Assembly (NCBI GenBank): GCA_018398815.1
Contig: CM031628.1
Coordinates: 5,917,635 to 5,981,634 of the forward strand
Length of the DNA: 64,000 bases
Direction of reading: 5' to 3'
Source: Conus ventricosus
Lineage: Eukaryota; Mollusca; Gastropoda; Neogastropoda; Conidae
The position numbers and the translations under genes were made by a program. The notes beneath the pieces were generated by a model. That model saw only the letters and a program-made list of their open reading frames with translations. It searched no databases and was not told the DNA's origin. Every line of letters starts with the position of its first letter. Within the stretch, counting starts at the first letter, position 1. Positions 1 to 10,149 of the stretch are shown piece by piece.

Positions 1-98
1 TTTCCAACATTCTCCCAAGCATCATCTTCAATACCTCCACCATCTTCACCATTTCAAACACCCATACGGTGTCAGTCCCTGACGTCAACGATCCAGTC

Positions 99-1954
99 AC
101 CATGTCGACATCGACAAGAACATCTTTCTATACAAACACCACCGAAAAAGACACCTCCCAGGAAACGCAGGGCGGATCCAACAAAGTGGAAAAGGAATGT
201 GAGAAAGCAGCTGAAATTAGAAGGCAAAGAATACATTTCCAGCAGAGGAAAGGCAGTGCAAGCTAAAGAAGTGCGAGCATCAGCTGCAGCTGTAAGCTCC
301 AATGCCAATCAAACGTCCACTGACACACAGCGCCAGGCACTGTTGGACATGTTTTACAGCTTAGGTTCTCCAGAAAGACAGAGAGATTTTGTGTGTAGGC
401 ATGTTAAACAAAAAGAGACTCTCACCTACCTTGACCAGAACAAAGAACCTGTCAAGAAAACAAGGCAAGTAGCCAGAAAGTTTTTTTCTTCCTGCCGATT
501 GAAACAGATTTTCAAGTCTGCAAGCGTTTTTTCCAAGGTACACTTGACATAGGCCATGGTTACATCAACACTACCATGAAAAATACTGAAAATGGCATGT
601 ACACAGGGCAAGAAAAGAGAGGCAAACATACACCTTCAAACAAGACTTCAGAGGAGTCCTAGGCTAGGGTAAGACGACACATTGAAATTTTCCTGCAGTT
701 GAGTCGCATTACTGCAGACAGAGGAGTAAAAGAAAGTTTCTTGATAGCACCCTGAATGTTAATATAATGTATGGTTCTATTGTGATTCTTGTGAAGCTGA
801 CGGGGTTAAACCAGTTTCTAGCAGTTTATACAGGGACATTTCAATACAGAGTATAATCTTGATTTTCATAAATCTAAAAAAGACTTGTGTCTTGTGTGTG
901 CCACATATCTTGAGGAAAAGCGTTGTGGGGAACTAACAACAGAAAGAGAAACAGAGTATCAAGAACACATAAAAAAAAAGATTGAAGCTAGAGAAGAAAA
1001 ATCCAAAGATAAGGAATTATCCAGACAAAGTGATGATGTCCACTGTGTGACTTTTGATTTGGTAAGCTGTTTTGGCCACACCTTGCTCAAATGTAAGTCA
1101 GGTGCACTATAAGCGAAAACTTGCCGTCTACAACCTTACTGTCTATTCTCTAGGGGACAAAGAGGCAACATGCTATGTATGGGATGAGACAGAGGGAAGG
1201 AAAGGCTCGTGCGAGATTGGAACCTGTCTTATCAGATACATTAACTCGTTACCCAAGGATGTCAAACATGTCATTCTGTATTCAGACACTTGTGGTGGTC
1301 AGAATCGTAATAAGTTTGTCGCATCAGCTTTGCATTAATGGTTAGGCATTTTGACAACATAGAAGTCATAGATCAGAAGTTTCTTGTTAGTGGACATTCC
1401 CATATGGAATGTGACTCTGTCCATTCAGCCATAGAGAAGGCCAAGAAAAAGTTACAGATTTTTATCCCGAAATGTGGTATCCTGTGATCCAAGGCGCACG
1501 ATCATCATTGACCCATACACACTGGATGTGTTAGAACATGGTGATTTCTTTGACTTAAAGCAGGTGGGCATCTTCAACACTGAGAAATACGAAAGTAGAT
1601 ACAGAGGGAAAGCAGGTAAACTGGCTCAAATTGTGTGGATTAGGTATGTGAAATCTGAAGAGGATACAATATTTTTCAAATATAGAATGTCACAGGATTT
1701 CAAACAGCTTAAAGATCAAAGGGAACAGCAGGCGAAAGAAAACAACTGTTAGCTGTCAAGGATTACCAAAGCGTTATGACACTCGCCAAGCAATCTCTGA
1801 AGCAAAGAAGCGTGACCTGCTGGACTTGTGTGACATGGGCATTGTGCCAAAGAAACATCATCAGTATTATAAGAGCATCCCAAGCAGCTGCTCTGTTTCA
1901 GACAGGCTGCCTGAGCCGGACAGAACAGAGAGCACAGATACTGATGATGAGTGA
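99..1954 (+). pseudogene. DUF7869-like transposon-associated protein, frameshifted
   Basis: A discontinuous coding region on the + strand is spread over several frames. Recognisable pieces in order are an N-terminal segment (about 199-550), a segment around 885-1065 with a CxxC (LCLVCATYLEEK), HYKRKLAVYNLTVYSL (about 1100-1150), the diagnostic YSDTCGGQNRNKF (about 1279-1320), VSGHSHMECDSVHSAIEK (about 1387-1440), and a C-terminal QYYKSIPSSCSV region ending in an acidic tail and a TGA at 1952-1954. This order matches a widespread invertebrate family of uncharacterised, probably transposase-related proteins (DUF7869-type, RNase-H-like). I see at least six frame breaks, near 545, 660-740, 800-880, 1065, 1335, 1475 and 1750, so the copy is dead or the sequence has many indels. 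No terminal inverted repeats are visible. The family call rests on recalled motif patterns. The molecular function is not established. Confidence 0.6.
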
Positions 1955-2579
1955 CTTGCTTCTTTTTTTCTTTAAACTTTCATATTTCTCAAAGTCGCAG
2001 ATACCTCCTGTTTCTTCTGCCAGTGTGAAATGAGTGTATAATAGAAAACCCGATTTTTTTTCTGATGTGAAAGAAATGCCATCATAAATGTTTTTCCTTT
2101 TGATAATTCATCATGTTTATTTTTTTCCGAGTGACACCGTCAGTAATAGCCTGAACATGAACAAATTCAACCGGCTGATTCACTAGTGTACACTGAAAAA
2201 ATATTAATTGTAAACATTGTCATACACCGCGGACTGTGTAAGTGGCCCAGATTAAAAATAACACTAAGCTGCACTTTCATCTGAACTGTGAACCCGCCAT
2301 TCCTGTGGACAGGGTGAAGACTTCCCTGTGAAAGTTCTGATTTGTACACCAAGTGTCATACGGTTTTAAACCAATTCCCTGACTAAGACATTTAACCTTA
2401 ATATTTGATGAAAAAAAGTGTGAACTGGCTGTGCGCAGTGACAGCTGCAAGGAAGACTGTTTCCCTGATCTATATGAACATTTATGGAAAGGTTGAATGG
2501 TGGTGCGACAATAAGGTGTGAAAGTGTGCGTTGTGAAAGTTCCGTCTTTCTGGATCAACGTGAATGGAGAAAACAACTA
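1955..2579. other. Intergenic, nothing recognised
   Basis: AT-rich sequence between the degenerate gene and the left end of the piggyBac element. Only short chance ORFs are present. I see no repeat, RNA gene or splice-like structure. Confidence 0.5.
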
Positions 2580-2583
2580 TTAA
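2580..2583. repeat. TTAA target-site duplication, left
   Basis: TTAA directly precedes the 16-bp terminal inverted repeat and is matched by TTAA at 8078-8081. Confidence 0.88.
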
Positions 2584-2777
2584 CCTTCCCCGGACGGTGT
2601 TGGGTCCATGTGGACCCAGAAGGTCTTTAAATGCCAATATCTCGTATATTATAATATATTTTCAATGAAATTATTAGATATGCTCCAAACACACAAATTC
2701 TCTCCTTGTCCTAAAATTTCGAAAATATAGGTCAAAATTTCAAAAGGTAATAAAGGTGACATTTGATATAGTCATGG

Positions 2778-2945
2778 ATGACGGTGTGGGTCCGTGTGGA
2801 CCCATGGCTCGCAAAGAGGGAAAACTGTGTTTACCCCTCCGCGGACGTGTGGGTCCGTGTGGACCCATGGCTCGCAAAGAGGGAAAACTGTGTTTACCCC
2901 TCCGCGGACGGTGTGGGTCCGTGTGGACCCATGGCTCGAAAAGAA
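2778..2945. repeat. Left subterminal repeats of the piggyBac element
   Basis: Three tandem units of about 60 bp each contain the near-palindrome TGGGTCCGTGTGGACCCA followed by a purine-rich spacer. A variant, TGGGTCCATGTGGACCCA, adjoins the left terminus at about 2601-2618. The units recur inverted at the right end (about 7884-8042). They are probable transposase-binding or subterminal sequences, by analogy with internal repeats of other piggyBac elements. Confidence 0.75.
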
Positions 2946-3055
2946 GGAAACTGTAACCGATACTGGCACTTCTCGGAAAGCTAAACTGAAAGTAGCAAGT
3001 TCTGAGAACCGGCAGGTTTTTTCCCCCCGTTCTCTCCTTGCTACCAGTATCTTTC

Positions 3056-3146
3056 ATGGAGGCTGGACTGACACCGTCATGGACAGACCGAACATTTTTG
3101 ACAGCCCTTGTCACCTGCGCTGACGCAGAGGAAGACCGTCATTTTG
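3056..3146 (+). CDS. Candidate 5' exon 1 of piggyBac transposase
   Basis: An open stretch from ATG at 3056 (MEAGLTPSWTDR...) runs 30 codons plus one base to a good donor G|GTGAGTATA. The phase joins cleanly to the exon at 3616 (split codon G|AT, Asp). The evidence is splice-site quality and compatible phase only. There is no family match in this short N-terminal piece. Confidence 0.45.
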
Positions 3147-3380
3147 GTGAGTATATCAACATTTTGAGTTAGATGTCGTATGTCATGTGCTCGCAGACTT
3201 ATATGTGGGTCACGTCTGTGCTTGTGTTGTGTGTATGTATGCACGGAATCAGAATCAGTATTAGAAGGAAGAGAAATAAAAAAAGCGTTGTTAATTGAGG
3301 TCAAATAATAATTTAAGGTTGTTTATAAACACTACTACTCCGTCTGTCTGACTGTCTGTCTGTCTCTCTCCTCCCTCCCT

Positions 3381-3425
3381 GTGTGTGTATGTGAGCGCGC
3401 GCGTGCGTGGTGTGTGTGTGTGTGT

Positions 3426-3461
<36 letters not shown>

Positions 3462-4077
3462 TGTGTGTGTGTGTGTGACTCCTCTCTGTCCTTGTCTCTT
3501 TTTCTCTCTCTGTCATTCTGCCTCTCCCTGTATCTGTCCAGCTCTATATTTCTGTCTCTGTCTGTCTGTTTTTCTCTTTCTCAATGAAACTCATGTTTTG
3601 CTTTCATATCCCCAGATTTGCCAACAGGGTCCAGGCAGGCATTGGCTGAGGACTGTGAAGCAGAGGCAGAAGAAATTTTGGTATGAATGTCTACTTTCAC
3701 TTTCAATTGTTGTATGTGTGTATGTTTGCCTTTAGTCTACGTATGTATCTAGGGAGACGAGGGGAGGGAGGGCTGGGAGGGGGGGGGGATTTCTCTCTCT
3801 GTCTCTGTCTCTGTTTTGGTGCTCTAGTGTTATTGGTTATTTGTTACATGCCTTACATGTGTCTATATTCTTGTTGCTTGTCATGTTTAGGTTGCGAATG
3901 TTACAATGTTGCCCGGGTTTTTTCGATGACAGGGTGTGTATAGTGGCTGTGTGGTGTGTGCGCGTGCATGCTTGCGCGCGCGCGCGCGCGCGCGCGCGTG
4001 CGCGCGTGCGCGCCGTGTAGTGTGTGTGTTGTGTGTGTGTGGTGTGTGGTGTGTGTGTGTGTGTGTGTGTGTGTGAA
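3381..4077. repeat. (GT)n, (TC)n and (GC)n microsatellites in candidate transposase introns
   Basis: (GT)n at about 3381-3478, (TCTG/CT)-rich to 3585, and alternating GC at about 3973-4012 followed by (GT)n to 4077. They lie between the candidate exons and explain all ORFs in this stretch. Confidence 0.85.
3616..3680 (+). CDS. Candidate exon 2 of piggyBac transposase
   Basis: The acceptor ATCCCCAG precedes 65 nt that stay open when joined in phase to 3056-3146. The peptide is LPTGSRQALAEDCEAEAEEI, acidic at its end, as expected near the N-terminus of piggyBac proteins. The donor is TTG|GTATGA. The join to the next exon needs a one-base adjustment. Confidence 0.4.
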
Positions 4078-4377
4078 CATTGTGCAGACTCCAATCTCCC
4101 AAAAAGTCCTTCGGATGAGACTTTGAGTCCCGTGCGTGAACGCATGCATAAAACATCTTGCACGCCACGTTATAAGCCCATCCACCTTTCAGTAGACTAG
4201 GCCATTGTGAGCTGGTGGGAATGGATGACAATAAAATAAACACATGCACACTGGTGTCGTGTCTTCACTAGAGATGGTGAAGCCTCGGAGTTAGAACTCT
4301 GTGGTTTCACCATTTCTGAGGAACGATGAAGAAGAAGAAGTACCAATCTCTTCCTTTTTTTTGGTTTGTTACCCCAG

Positions 4378-6208
4378 ATGAGCAAAGAACACGGACTGCC
4401 AGCTCCCAGGACCACGAACAAGAAAGTGGTGATGACGAGACGAGTGACGAAGAATTTTCTTCCACCTGAGCCTGATGCTGGGTCCCCTAGTGATGTACGA
4501 ACCAGATTTAGGAAATGATGAAGAAGAAGTCTTATCTCAGTCAGGTGATGAGCAAGAAGTGCCACCAGATTCCAACACATATACAGCAAAGGACGGAACA
4601 AGATGGAGCAAAGTTCCAGTGACTGGAAAAAGGAAGACGCCGTCTAAGAACATTTTCAAGCGTCCCCCTACTCAGGTTTCCCAGAACCCAAAATGTGCAT
4701 GATCCGTATGACGCGTACAAACTGTTTATTTCAGACAAAATCATTAAAGACACTGTCCGTTTCACAATTTGTATGGACAAAATCTGTACCAGGGAAATGG
4801 CAAGATTGTGACGATGTTGAGATTGAGGCCTTGATTGGCGTGCTGCTTTTTCTGGGGGTCAAAAGCAGAACAATGCTTCCACCAGTGAAATTTGGGATTG
4901 TGAATACGGGGTCAATCTTGTAAGAGCAGCCATGAGTAGGGACAGATTCAAAGTCCTCATGGGTTGTTTGAGATTTGATGACAAATCCACAAGATCAAAC
5001 AGAAGAGCAAAAGATGCATTTGCCCCTTCAGAGACGTTTGGAACGACTTCAACAAAAACCTTAGTACCTATTACATTGCTGGGCCCCATCTAACTGTGGA
5101 TGAGCACTAGTGCCATTTAGAGGCAGGTGCAATTTCCTGCAATACTTACCCAGCAAGCCTGATCGATATGGCTTAAAGGTGTTCTGGATTGCTGACTCCA
5201 GCCAATAATTTCCCTCTCTTGGGAATCCATACCTTGGCCGGCCCCTCGGCCATGACAGACAGGTGAATCTCGGAAGAAACACTGGCCCTTCAGCTAGCAA
5301 CTCCATTCTTAAGACTGGAAGAAATATTACCTGTGATAATTATTTTACAGATTTGGCTTTGGTTGAGGGCTGTCAAAAGAATGGCCTGACACTTGTAGGG
5401 ACATTGAGATCCAACAAAAGGTTTCTACCTACCCTTTCAAAAGCAACAGAAGCCTCCCACTTCATGGCAGCGAGTTTGTTTACAACAATACTGCCACCCT
5501 TGTTAATTACCAGGGGAAGAGAAGGAAAAACACTGTTCTCATCAGCTCAATGCATGATGAAGGGATTGTGAATCCAGGGGCCCCCAAGCAAAGCCTGAGA
5601 TTGTTCTTTTTTACAATGAGACAAAGGGAGCTGTAGACTCTCTGGATAAGCTATGCCCATGCTTATACCGCAAAAAGAATTTCCAAACGCTGGCCATGTG
5701 TCATGTTTGCAAACATCATTGATCTTGCAACAGTGGCGCACGCTGTGTCTGGTCAATCAAATTTGAAGATGATTCTCTTGCAAAGAAGATGCACGAGTGC
5801 ATTCATCCAGTGCATCAGTAAAAGCCTGATGTTGCCACACATGAAGCGCCGTCTCATGCACACAAAGATGCACCCAGGCACTCTTGATCTGTTTGACCCG
5901 TTCAATCAAGAGGATTGAGCTCGAGTCACAAGGGCCGCGCAAAATGCCAAGAACAAAAACGGTCAGGCAAGTCAGGTCTGAGACAGAAAGATCAGGTGAA
6001 GCTGCCAGCACACTGCGCAAGAGGCAAGCCAGTTCTGATCCTGGAACATCAAGTGAAACTGCTCCCACACAGCGCAAGAAATCACGCTGCCTTTTCTGCT
6101 CATGGAAGGCTGATCGAAAAGTCAGACAGAGGTGCCAGAAATGCGGTCAGCATGTGTGTCCCCGAGCACATGCAAATTTTTTGCCCTTCCTGTGCTTGCT
6201 CAAAATAA
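4378..6208 (+). pseudogene. piggyBac transposase (DDE_Tnp_1_7 type), frameshifted
   Basis: Catalyses cut-and-paste transposition in the nucleus in the intact family. The main exon follows the acceptor ACCCCAG at 4371-4377. Recognisable parts in order are an acidic N-terminus (EQESGDDETSDEEF, about 4415-4460), DGTRWSKVPVTGKRKTPSKN (about 4595-4650), a core segment with MSRDRFKVLMGCLRFDD (about 4931-4982), the catalytic-region block around LTVDE (about 5085-5105), DNYFTDLALVEGCQKNGLTL (about 5335-5395), NETKGAVDSLD (about 5616-5648) and a cysteine-rich C-terminal domain (RCLFCSW...QKCGQHVC...FCPSC, about 6085-6195) typical of piggyBac zinc-binding tails. I see at least six frame changes or stops, near 4470, 4690, 4790, 4915, 5105-5260, 5480-5580, 5740 and 5930. 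The stop TAA at 6206-6208 lies inside an AATAAA polyadenylation signal (6204-6209). Confidence 0.85.
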
Positions 6209-6209
6209 A
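6204..6209 (+). promoter_or_regulatory. Polyadenylation signal overlapping the transposase stop
   Basis: AATAAA at 6204-6209 contains the TAA stop of the cysteine-rich domain frame. It is the first poly(A) signal after the transposase. Confidence 0.5.
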
Positions 6210-6483
6210 AACGCAAAGTTACAAAAAAGAACTCAACAAGCAAGAATCATGTTAGGTCATGACATTGTGTAAGAGGCAAATACATCTTTACTGTGTTTGG
6301 TATAACTGAAGGACATGTATGCAATTCAGAATTCTTATGATCTGTTTTGATCTTGCTTGTATTTTTATGTTTCTTTTTTTCTGCTGCTTGAAGCCTACTT
6401 GCCCTATAAATGTAGTCTGCATTTCAGGTAATATTCCTTGGTGTCACACATACAGACATGCAAACATATATGCATACAATTTA

Positions 6484-7500
6484 CACAAAAACACACACAA
6501 ACACACATACTAACACATGCTCACTCACGTGCTTGTATGCATACACACGATACATTCTCACACTTTACACACACGTTACTAACAGGTACACACGATACTG
6601 AGGTACAGAGTTTTTATTTCAAAAGTTTGGAAACTTGACCCCGGGCTAGCCCTATCTGGTGAAGACCTCAGTGGCACTTGGTGCAGCTTTTCGGCGGGTC
6701 ACGCCACTTCACACTGAGGATATCCTCCATGGTGACATGATGGCCGTCTCCTGGAAAGTTGATTTTCTTTTTAGTTTCTTCAATTTGTATTGTCAAAAGT
6801 ATGACAGCATTTGAAGTCGATCATGAACAATAGATATGAGTGTGATCAAAGATCTAGATGTTTTAGTTTTAAGCACTTTATGATTAAATCACATCTACCA
6901 CAGTTTGTGCTTACCTCTCCCTCGTACTGGGTGTCGTAGGCACCCGCCTCTGGATCCCCCCCAAACCTCTCGCGGACTGTATCCCGCAGTACCTTAGGGT
7001 ACACCAGCGTTCTTCTCCCGCCCGTGGACAGTTTCCCCACAAACTGAAACAAGATTTCTTTCTCATTACATCATGTTCATATATACAAACTTTGTCCTGT
7101 TTACCTTTGGAATAAAAATACAAACAAACGTCTGGTTTTCTGTATCTCGTGTTCTTTGAACGTTCACATTCCTAGAGTCAGTTATTTTTTTCTACCTGTG
7201 TATCAGTTCACCCTCCTTCCCTTCTTCCTTGCCTCTCACTTTTTATCTCTATATATTCAGTATGGTCATACACAGAAACACACACACACATGCACGCACG
7301 CACACACAGACACACACGCACGCACGCACGCACACACACAGACAAACACACACACACACACATGCACGCACGCACGCACACACACACACATGCACGCACG
7401 CACGCACACACACACACACACACACACATGCACGCACGCACGCACGCACACACACAGACGCACGCACGCACACACGCCAACATGCATACACTTGCTGTAA
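6484..7500. repeat. (CA)n and CACG-type microsatellites
   Basis: CA-rich tracts at about 6484-6590 and a long (CACA)(CGCA) mixture at 7276-7490. The long Thr/His and Cys/Val ORFs here are microsatellite translations. Confidence 0.9.
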
Positions 7501-7820
7501 CGCTCACACAAGTGTGCAGCGATTCTGTCAACGTACCATCAAGCTGCTCCACAGGGAGCGTAGACCTCTCGGCGTGTGTTCCCCGAGTGGAATAGTATGT
7601 GAACGAGGCCACGAGGTGGAGTTAAACTGGACAGAGTGACAAATCAAACATAGCTTTCATTCTTGATACGTATGACACATGCTTTACGTGCATTTATAAA
7701 CACAAACACAAAGAACTTCAGTATTTTACCAGGCGATTATATGTGAAAATGAGAAGAAGAAACTTACCCATGCTTGTCAAATTCTGCTGTAATGGAAGCC
7801 TGTGCGCCACTGTCCGCCAT
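6667..7820 (-). CDS. Antisense multi-exon candidate gene inside the piggyBac element (unrecognised)
   Basis: Four minus-strand exon-like blocks have good splice signals. Exon 1 is 7820-7768: ATG in the context CAACAATGG, peptide [17 protein letters not shown], donor GG|GTAAGT. Exon 2 is 7626-7537: acceptor CTGTCCAG, donor GATG|GTACGT. Exon 3 is 7043-6915: acceptor TTTCAG, donor GAG|GTAAGC, 43 codons including [18 protein letters not shown] last block at about 6758-6667 has acceptor TTTCCAG and ends in TGA after [14 protein letters not shown] and SCTKCH in one frame. Exons 2 and 3 are 90 and 129 nt, both multiples of three. The most protein-like frames do not join without one-base corrections in homopolymers, so the product is uncertain. 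A CATAAAAGG box lies upstream of exon 1, beside the right subterminal repeats. I do not recognise the protein. Confidence 0.4.
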
Positions 7821-7883
7821 TGTTGCAGGTTGAAGCAGCAATTTGAGAACTTTAACCAAAATTGGATACATTTTCCTTTTATG

Positions 7884-8042
7884 ACGGCCATGGGTCCACA
7901 TGGACCCACACCGTCTGTGGAAGGGTGGACATGATTTTCCCTCTTTGAGGAACATGGGTCCACATGGACCCACACCGTCTGTGGAAGGGTGACATGATTT
8001 TCCCTCTTTGAGGGACATGGGTCCACATGGACCCACACCGTC
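7884..8042. repeat. Right subterminal repeats of the piggyBac element
   Basis: Three tandem units of about 65 bp contain TGGGTCCACATGGACCCA in inverted orientation relative to the left-end array. Each is followed by CACCGTCTG, which echoes the GACGGTG of the terminus. Confidence 0.75.
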
Positions 8043-8077
8043 TTCCGTGTATAGTCAATAGCACCGTCCGGCGAAGG

Positions 8078-8081
8078 TTAA
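8078..8081. repeat. TTAA target-site duplication, right
   Basis: TTAA directly follows the right terminal inverted repeat and pairs with the copy at 2580-2583. Confidence 0.88.
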
Positions 8082-9124
8082 AGGTGAGATGATTTCTTGT
8101 ATCTCTGGATGTGTCATTGTACTTTTATCGGGAAAGATGAGTAACTTGCTGGGCTTCAGTCTTTTTCCACATTTTTTCTCTGTTGAAAAAATGACAAAAA
8201 TCTATTAAAAAACAACAACAACAAACAAACAACAAACAAACAAACAAACAAACAAACAAAAAGGCGCGATCACATTAGCAAACTATCGTTCACTGTTAAA
8301 CTATTTTTCAGTCAAAATAGCAAAGAAGTGTGATTAAGTAATCCCATGGTCACAACATAACTAACTAACGATGCACACATCTCTATGGCAGACTTGGTAA
8401 AGGAGGCATGCTCAACTGTAGCCCACACTTTGAGGCAGGAAGTTTGTTTACATTCACGCCACAGCAGCGTTAGGGAGTGGTAGTCCGCTGTTCCTCAAAC
8501 CAGCAAAGCCAGATGTCAAGTAGAGTGTGTGCCACCACCGTCTACAAGAATGGAATCCAGATGTGGCCTGTGCTGCTGTGGAGGACGGTCAGATAAAGAG
8601 CGCGCTACACCAGCTTACTATTGGAAGTCTGGTTTACTCCAAATTATGAAGAGCCCTAGCCAGGCAGTTTTCAAGCAAGGAATGACTATTTTTTGTAAAT
8701 GTGTGTTTTTATGTTTTCTGTTGAATACTATTTGATGCTGCTAACAGCACTTATACATTACAACTTGAACTTGAACCATTGTGAGTTATGTGACTATAGA
8801 AGTACTCGTGGACTTCTGCCATTGTTTAAAAACTTCAAGTGGGCATTTCTCAAATCTGCCATTTTGGAGATGAACCGGTCTGCCTCTAATGTAGCGATGT
8901 GTTGTATGTTTAGAGCTGTGGACTACCAGGTCAGGACTCTCCCTGTCTGTTCACCAGTCCTTTTCAGATTATGTGTTGTATGTTCAGAGCTATGGACTAC
9001 CAGGTCATGACTCTCCCCTCTGTTCACCAGTCCTGTACAGATGACATGATGTATGTTCAGAGTTATAAACTACAAGGACTTCAGCCTCCCCCACCCTTCA
9101 CCAGCACTTGGATGTCTTCCACAG
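8082..9124. other. Right flank of piggyBac, mostly unannotated, with (CAAA)n
   Basis: Contains (CAA)n/(CAAA)n at 8209-8262. Three diverged tandem copies of a roughly 70-bp unit lie at about 8897-9110, recognisable by ATGTATGTTCAGAGCTATGG and CTGTTCACCAGTCCT. The last copy leads directly into the acceptor of the exon at 9125. No other coding signal is convincing. Confidence 0.5.
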
Positions 9125-9340
9125 GTGAGGTGCTGTACTGCTGCTGGCCGGAGGAGGCAGACAACCCAGAGTGTGAGTCCAGCAACAACTTCAGTCTGGT
9201 GGGTCAGCTGACTGACCAGGTGGTGGCCAAAGTGCCTGTGTCCAGGCTGAAGGACAGCGGGGCCTACAAGTGTCAGTTGTACCCCCTACGTGACCACAAC
9301 TATTACAATCCCTGTCACATTCACCGCTTCAGTGACAATG
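9125..9340 (+). CDS. Host exon encoding part of an Ig-like domain
   Basis: A 216-nt exon of 72 codons with acceptor TCTTCCACAG and donor AATG|GTAATC, phase 1 at both ends. The peptide includes EVLYCCWPEEAD, NNFSLVGQLTDQVVAKVP and DSGAYKCQLYPL. The DSGxYxC motif is the F-strand signature of V/I-set immunoglobulin folds, and the earlier Cys fits the paired B-strand position. It is therefore probably an extracellular adhesion or receptor fragment. It joins in phase to 10044. No upstream exon or signal peptide is identifiable. This is one of the few stretches of apparent host protein. Confidence 0.65.
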
Positions 9341-9832
9341 GTAATCAGTGACTGCCTGGTTGACTGTGTTGTACAGTGGACTATGTACTTGTATGTGTGA
9401 GAACTCGGTGTGTTTGTTTGTTTGTTTGTTTAGTTTTACGTCTTTTCACATGCGTGTTTTAGACGATTATGATATTTGTAAATGATATACATCAAGATGA
9501 CATTGATATTATTATACAAATGAAAACATAATTAAAAATAAAGGTTAAATCAGTGGACATGAACAACATAAACAATGTTTGCTTCAAAAATACTGAAATC
9601 TCATACTAATGTACCGATAGGACTGCGAAGTAAATATTTTGATACATAGCCAAAATGAATTATTTGAAGTTAAGAGTCTTAAAATCAACTGTAGGATTAT
9701 TTGGTAACTGAAAATTTGGTAAGTACTGCCGCATAGTGGGACAATTAAATAGTACATGAAATGTCAAAAGTTTTTCCCCACATATGCATTTTGCGGTGTG
9801 TGTGTGTGTGTGTGGTGTGTGTGTGTGTGTGT

Positions 9833-9863
<31 letters not shown>

Positions 9864-9943
9864 GAGGGAAGAGGAGGGAGAGAGAAAATATGTTTGTGTC
9901 TATGGATGTGTGAGAGAGACTGGTGTAGGTGTGTGTCACAGTG

Positions 9944-10007
<64 letters not shown>

Positions 10008-10043
10008 TGGAGAAGAAACTGTGGATGACATCTTTTGTTACAG
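9341..10043 (+). other. Intron with (GT)n microsatellites
   Basis: Intron between the two Ig-gene exons. It contains (GTTT)n at 9411-9432, then (GT)n at about 9796-9860 and 9939-10006. No other structure was noted. Confidence 0.55.
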
Positions 10044-10143
10044 ATGAAGGCTCCGCTGTCGTGCCCACACCTGTGGTTCCTTCCATTGCTACAAACCGCA
10101 GTACACCTGGCCAGGATCCTCTGATCAGGGAATGCCCCTCCCT
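10044..10143 (+). CDS. Next exon of the Ig-like host gene
   Basis: A 100-nt exon after the acceptor TTTGTTACAG with donor CCCT|GTAAGT. The split codon (G|AT, Asp) joins in frame to the preceding exon, and the peptide continues as EGSAVVPTPVVPSIATNRST, a Pro/Ser/Thr-rich linker typical after an Ig domain. It ends in phase 2. The following 1.5 kb is satellite, so later exons are outside the recognisable region or lost. Confidence 0.6.
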
Positions 10144-10149
10144 GTAAGT

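Larger units (their letters stand above)
2584..8077 (+). mobile_element. piggyBac-family DNA transposon, about 5.5 kb, TTAA-flanked
   Basis: The left end is CCTTCCCCGGACGGTG (2584-2599). The right end (8062-8077) is CACCGTCCGGCGAAGG, whose reverse complement matches the left end at 15 of 16 positions. Both ends abut TTAA (2580-2583 and 8078-8081), the hallmark target-site duplication of piggyBac elements. Inside lie a piggyBac transposase gene on the + strand, subterminal repeats near both ends, intronic microsatellites and a cluster of exon-like blocks on the minus strand. Element length, termini, target site and transposase type agree, so the boundaries are well supported. The transposase carries several frame breaks, so this copy is probably not self-mobile unless they are sequencing errors. 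Confidence 0.9.

Noticed and set aside
7156..7640. Thr/His-rich and Cys/Val-rich ORFs over 100 codons
   Set aside because: Pure translations of CA/CG-type microsatellites on both strands.
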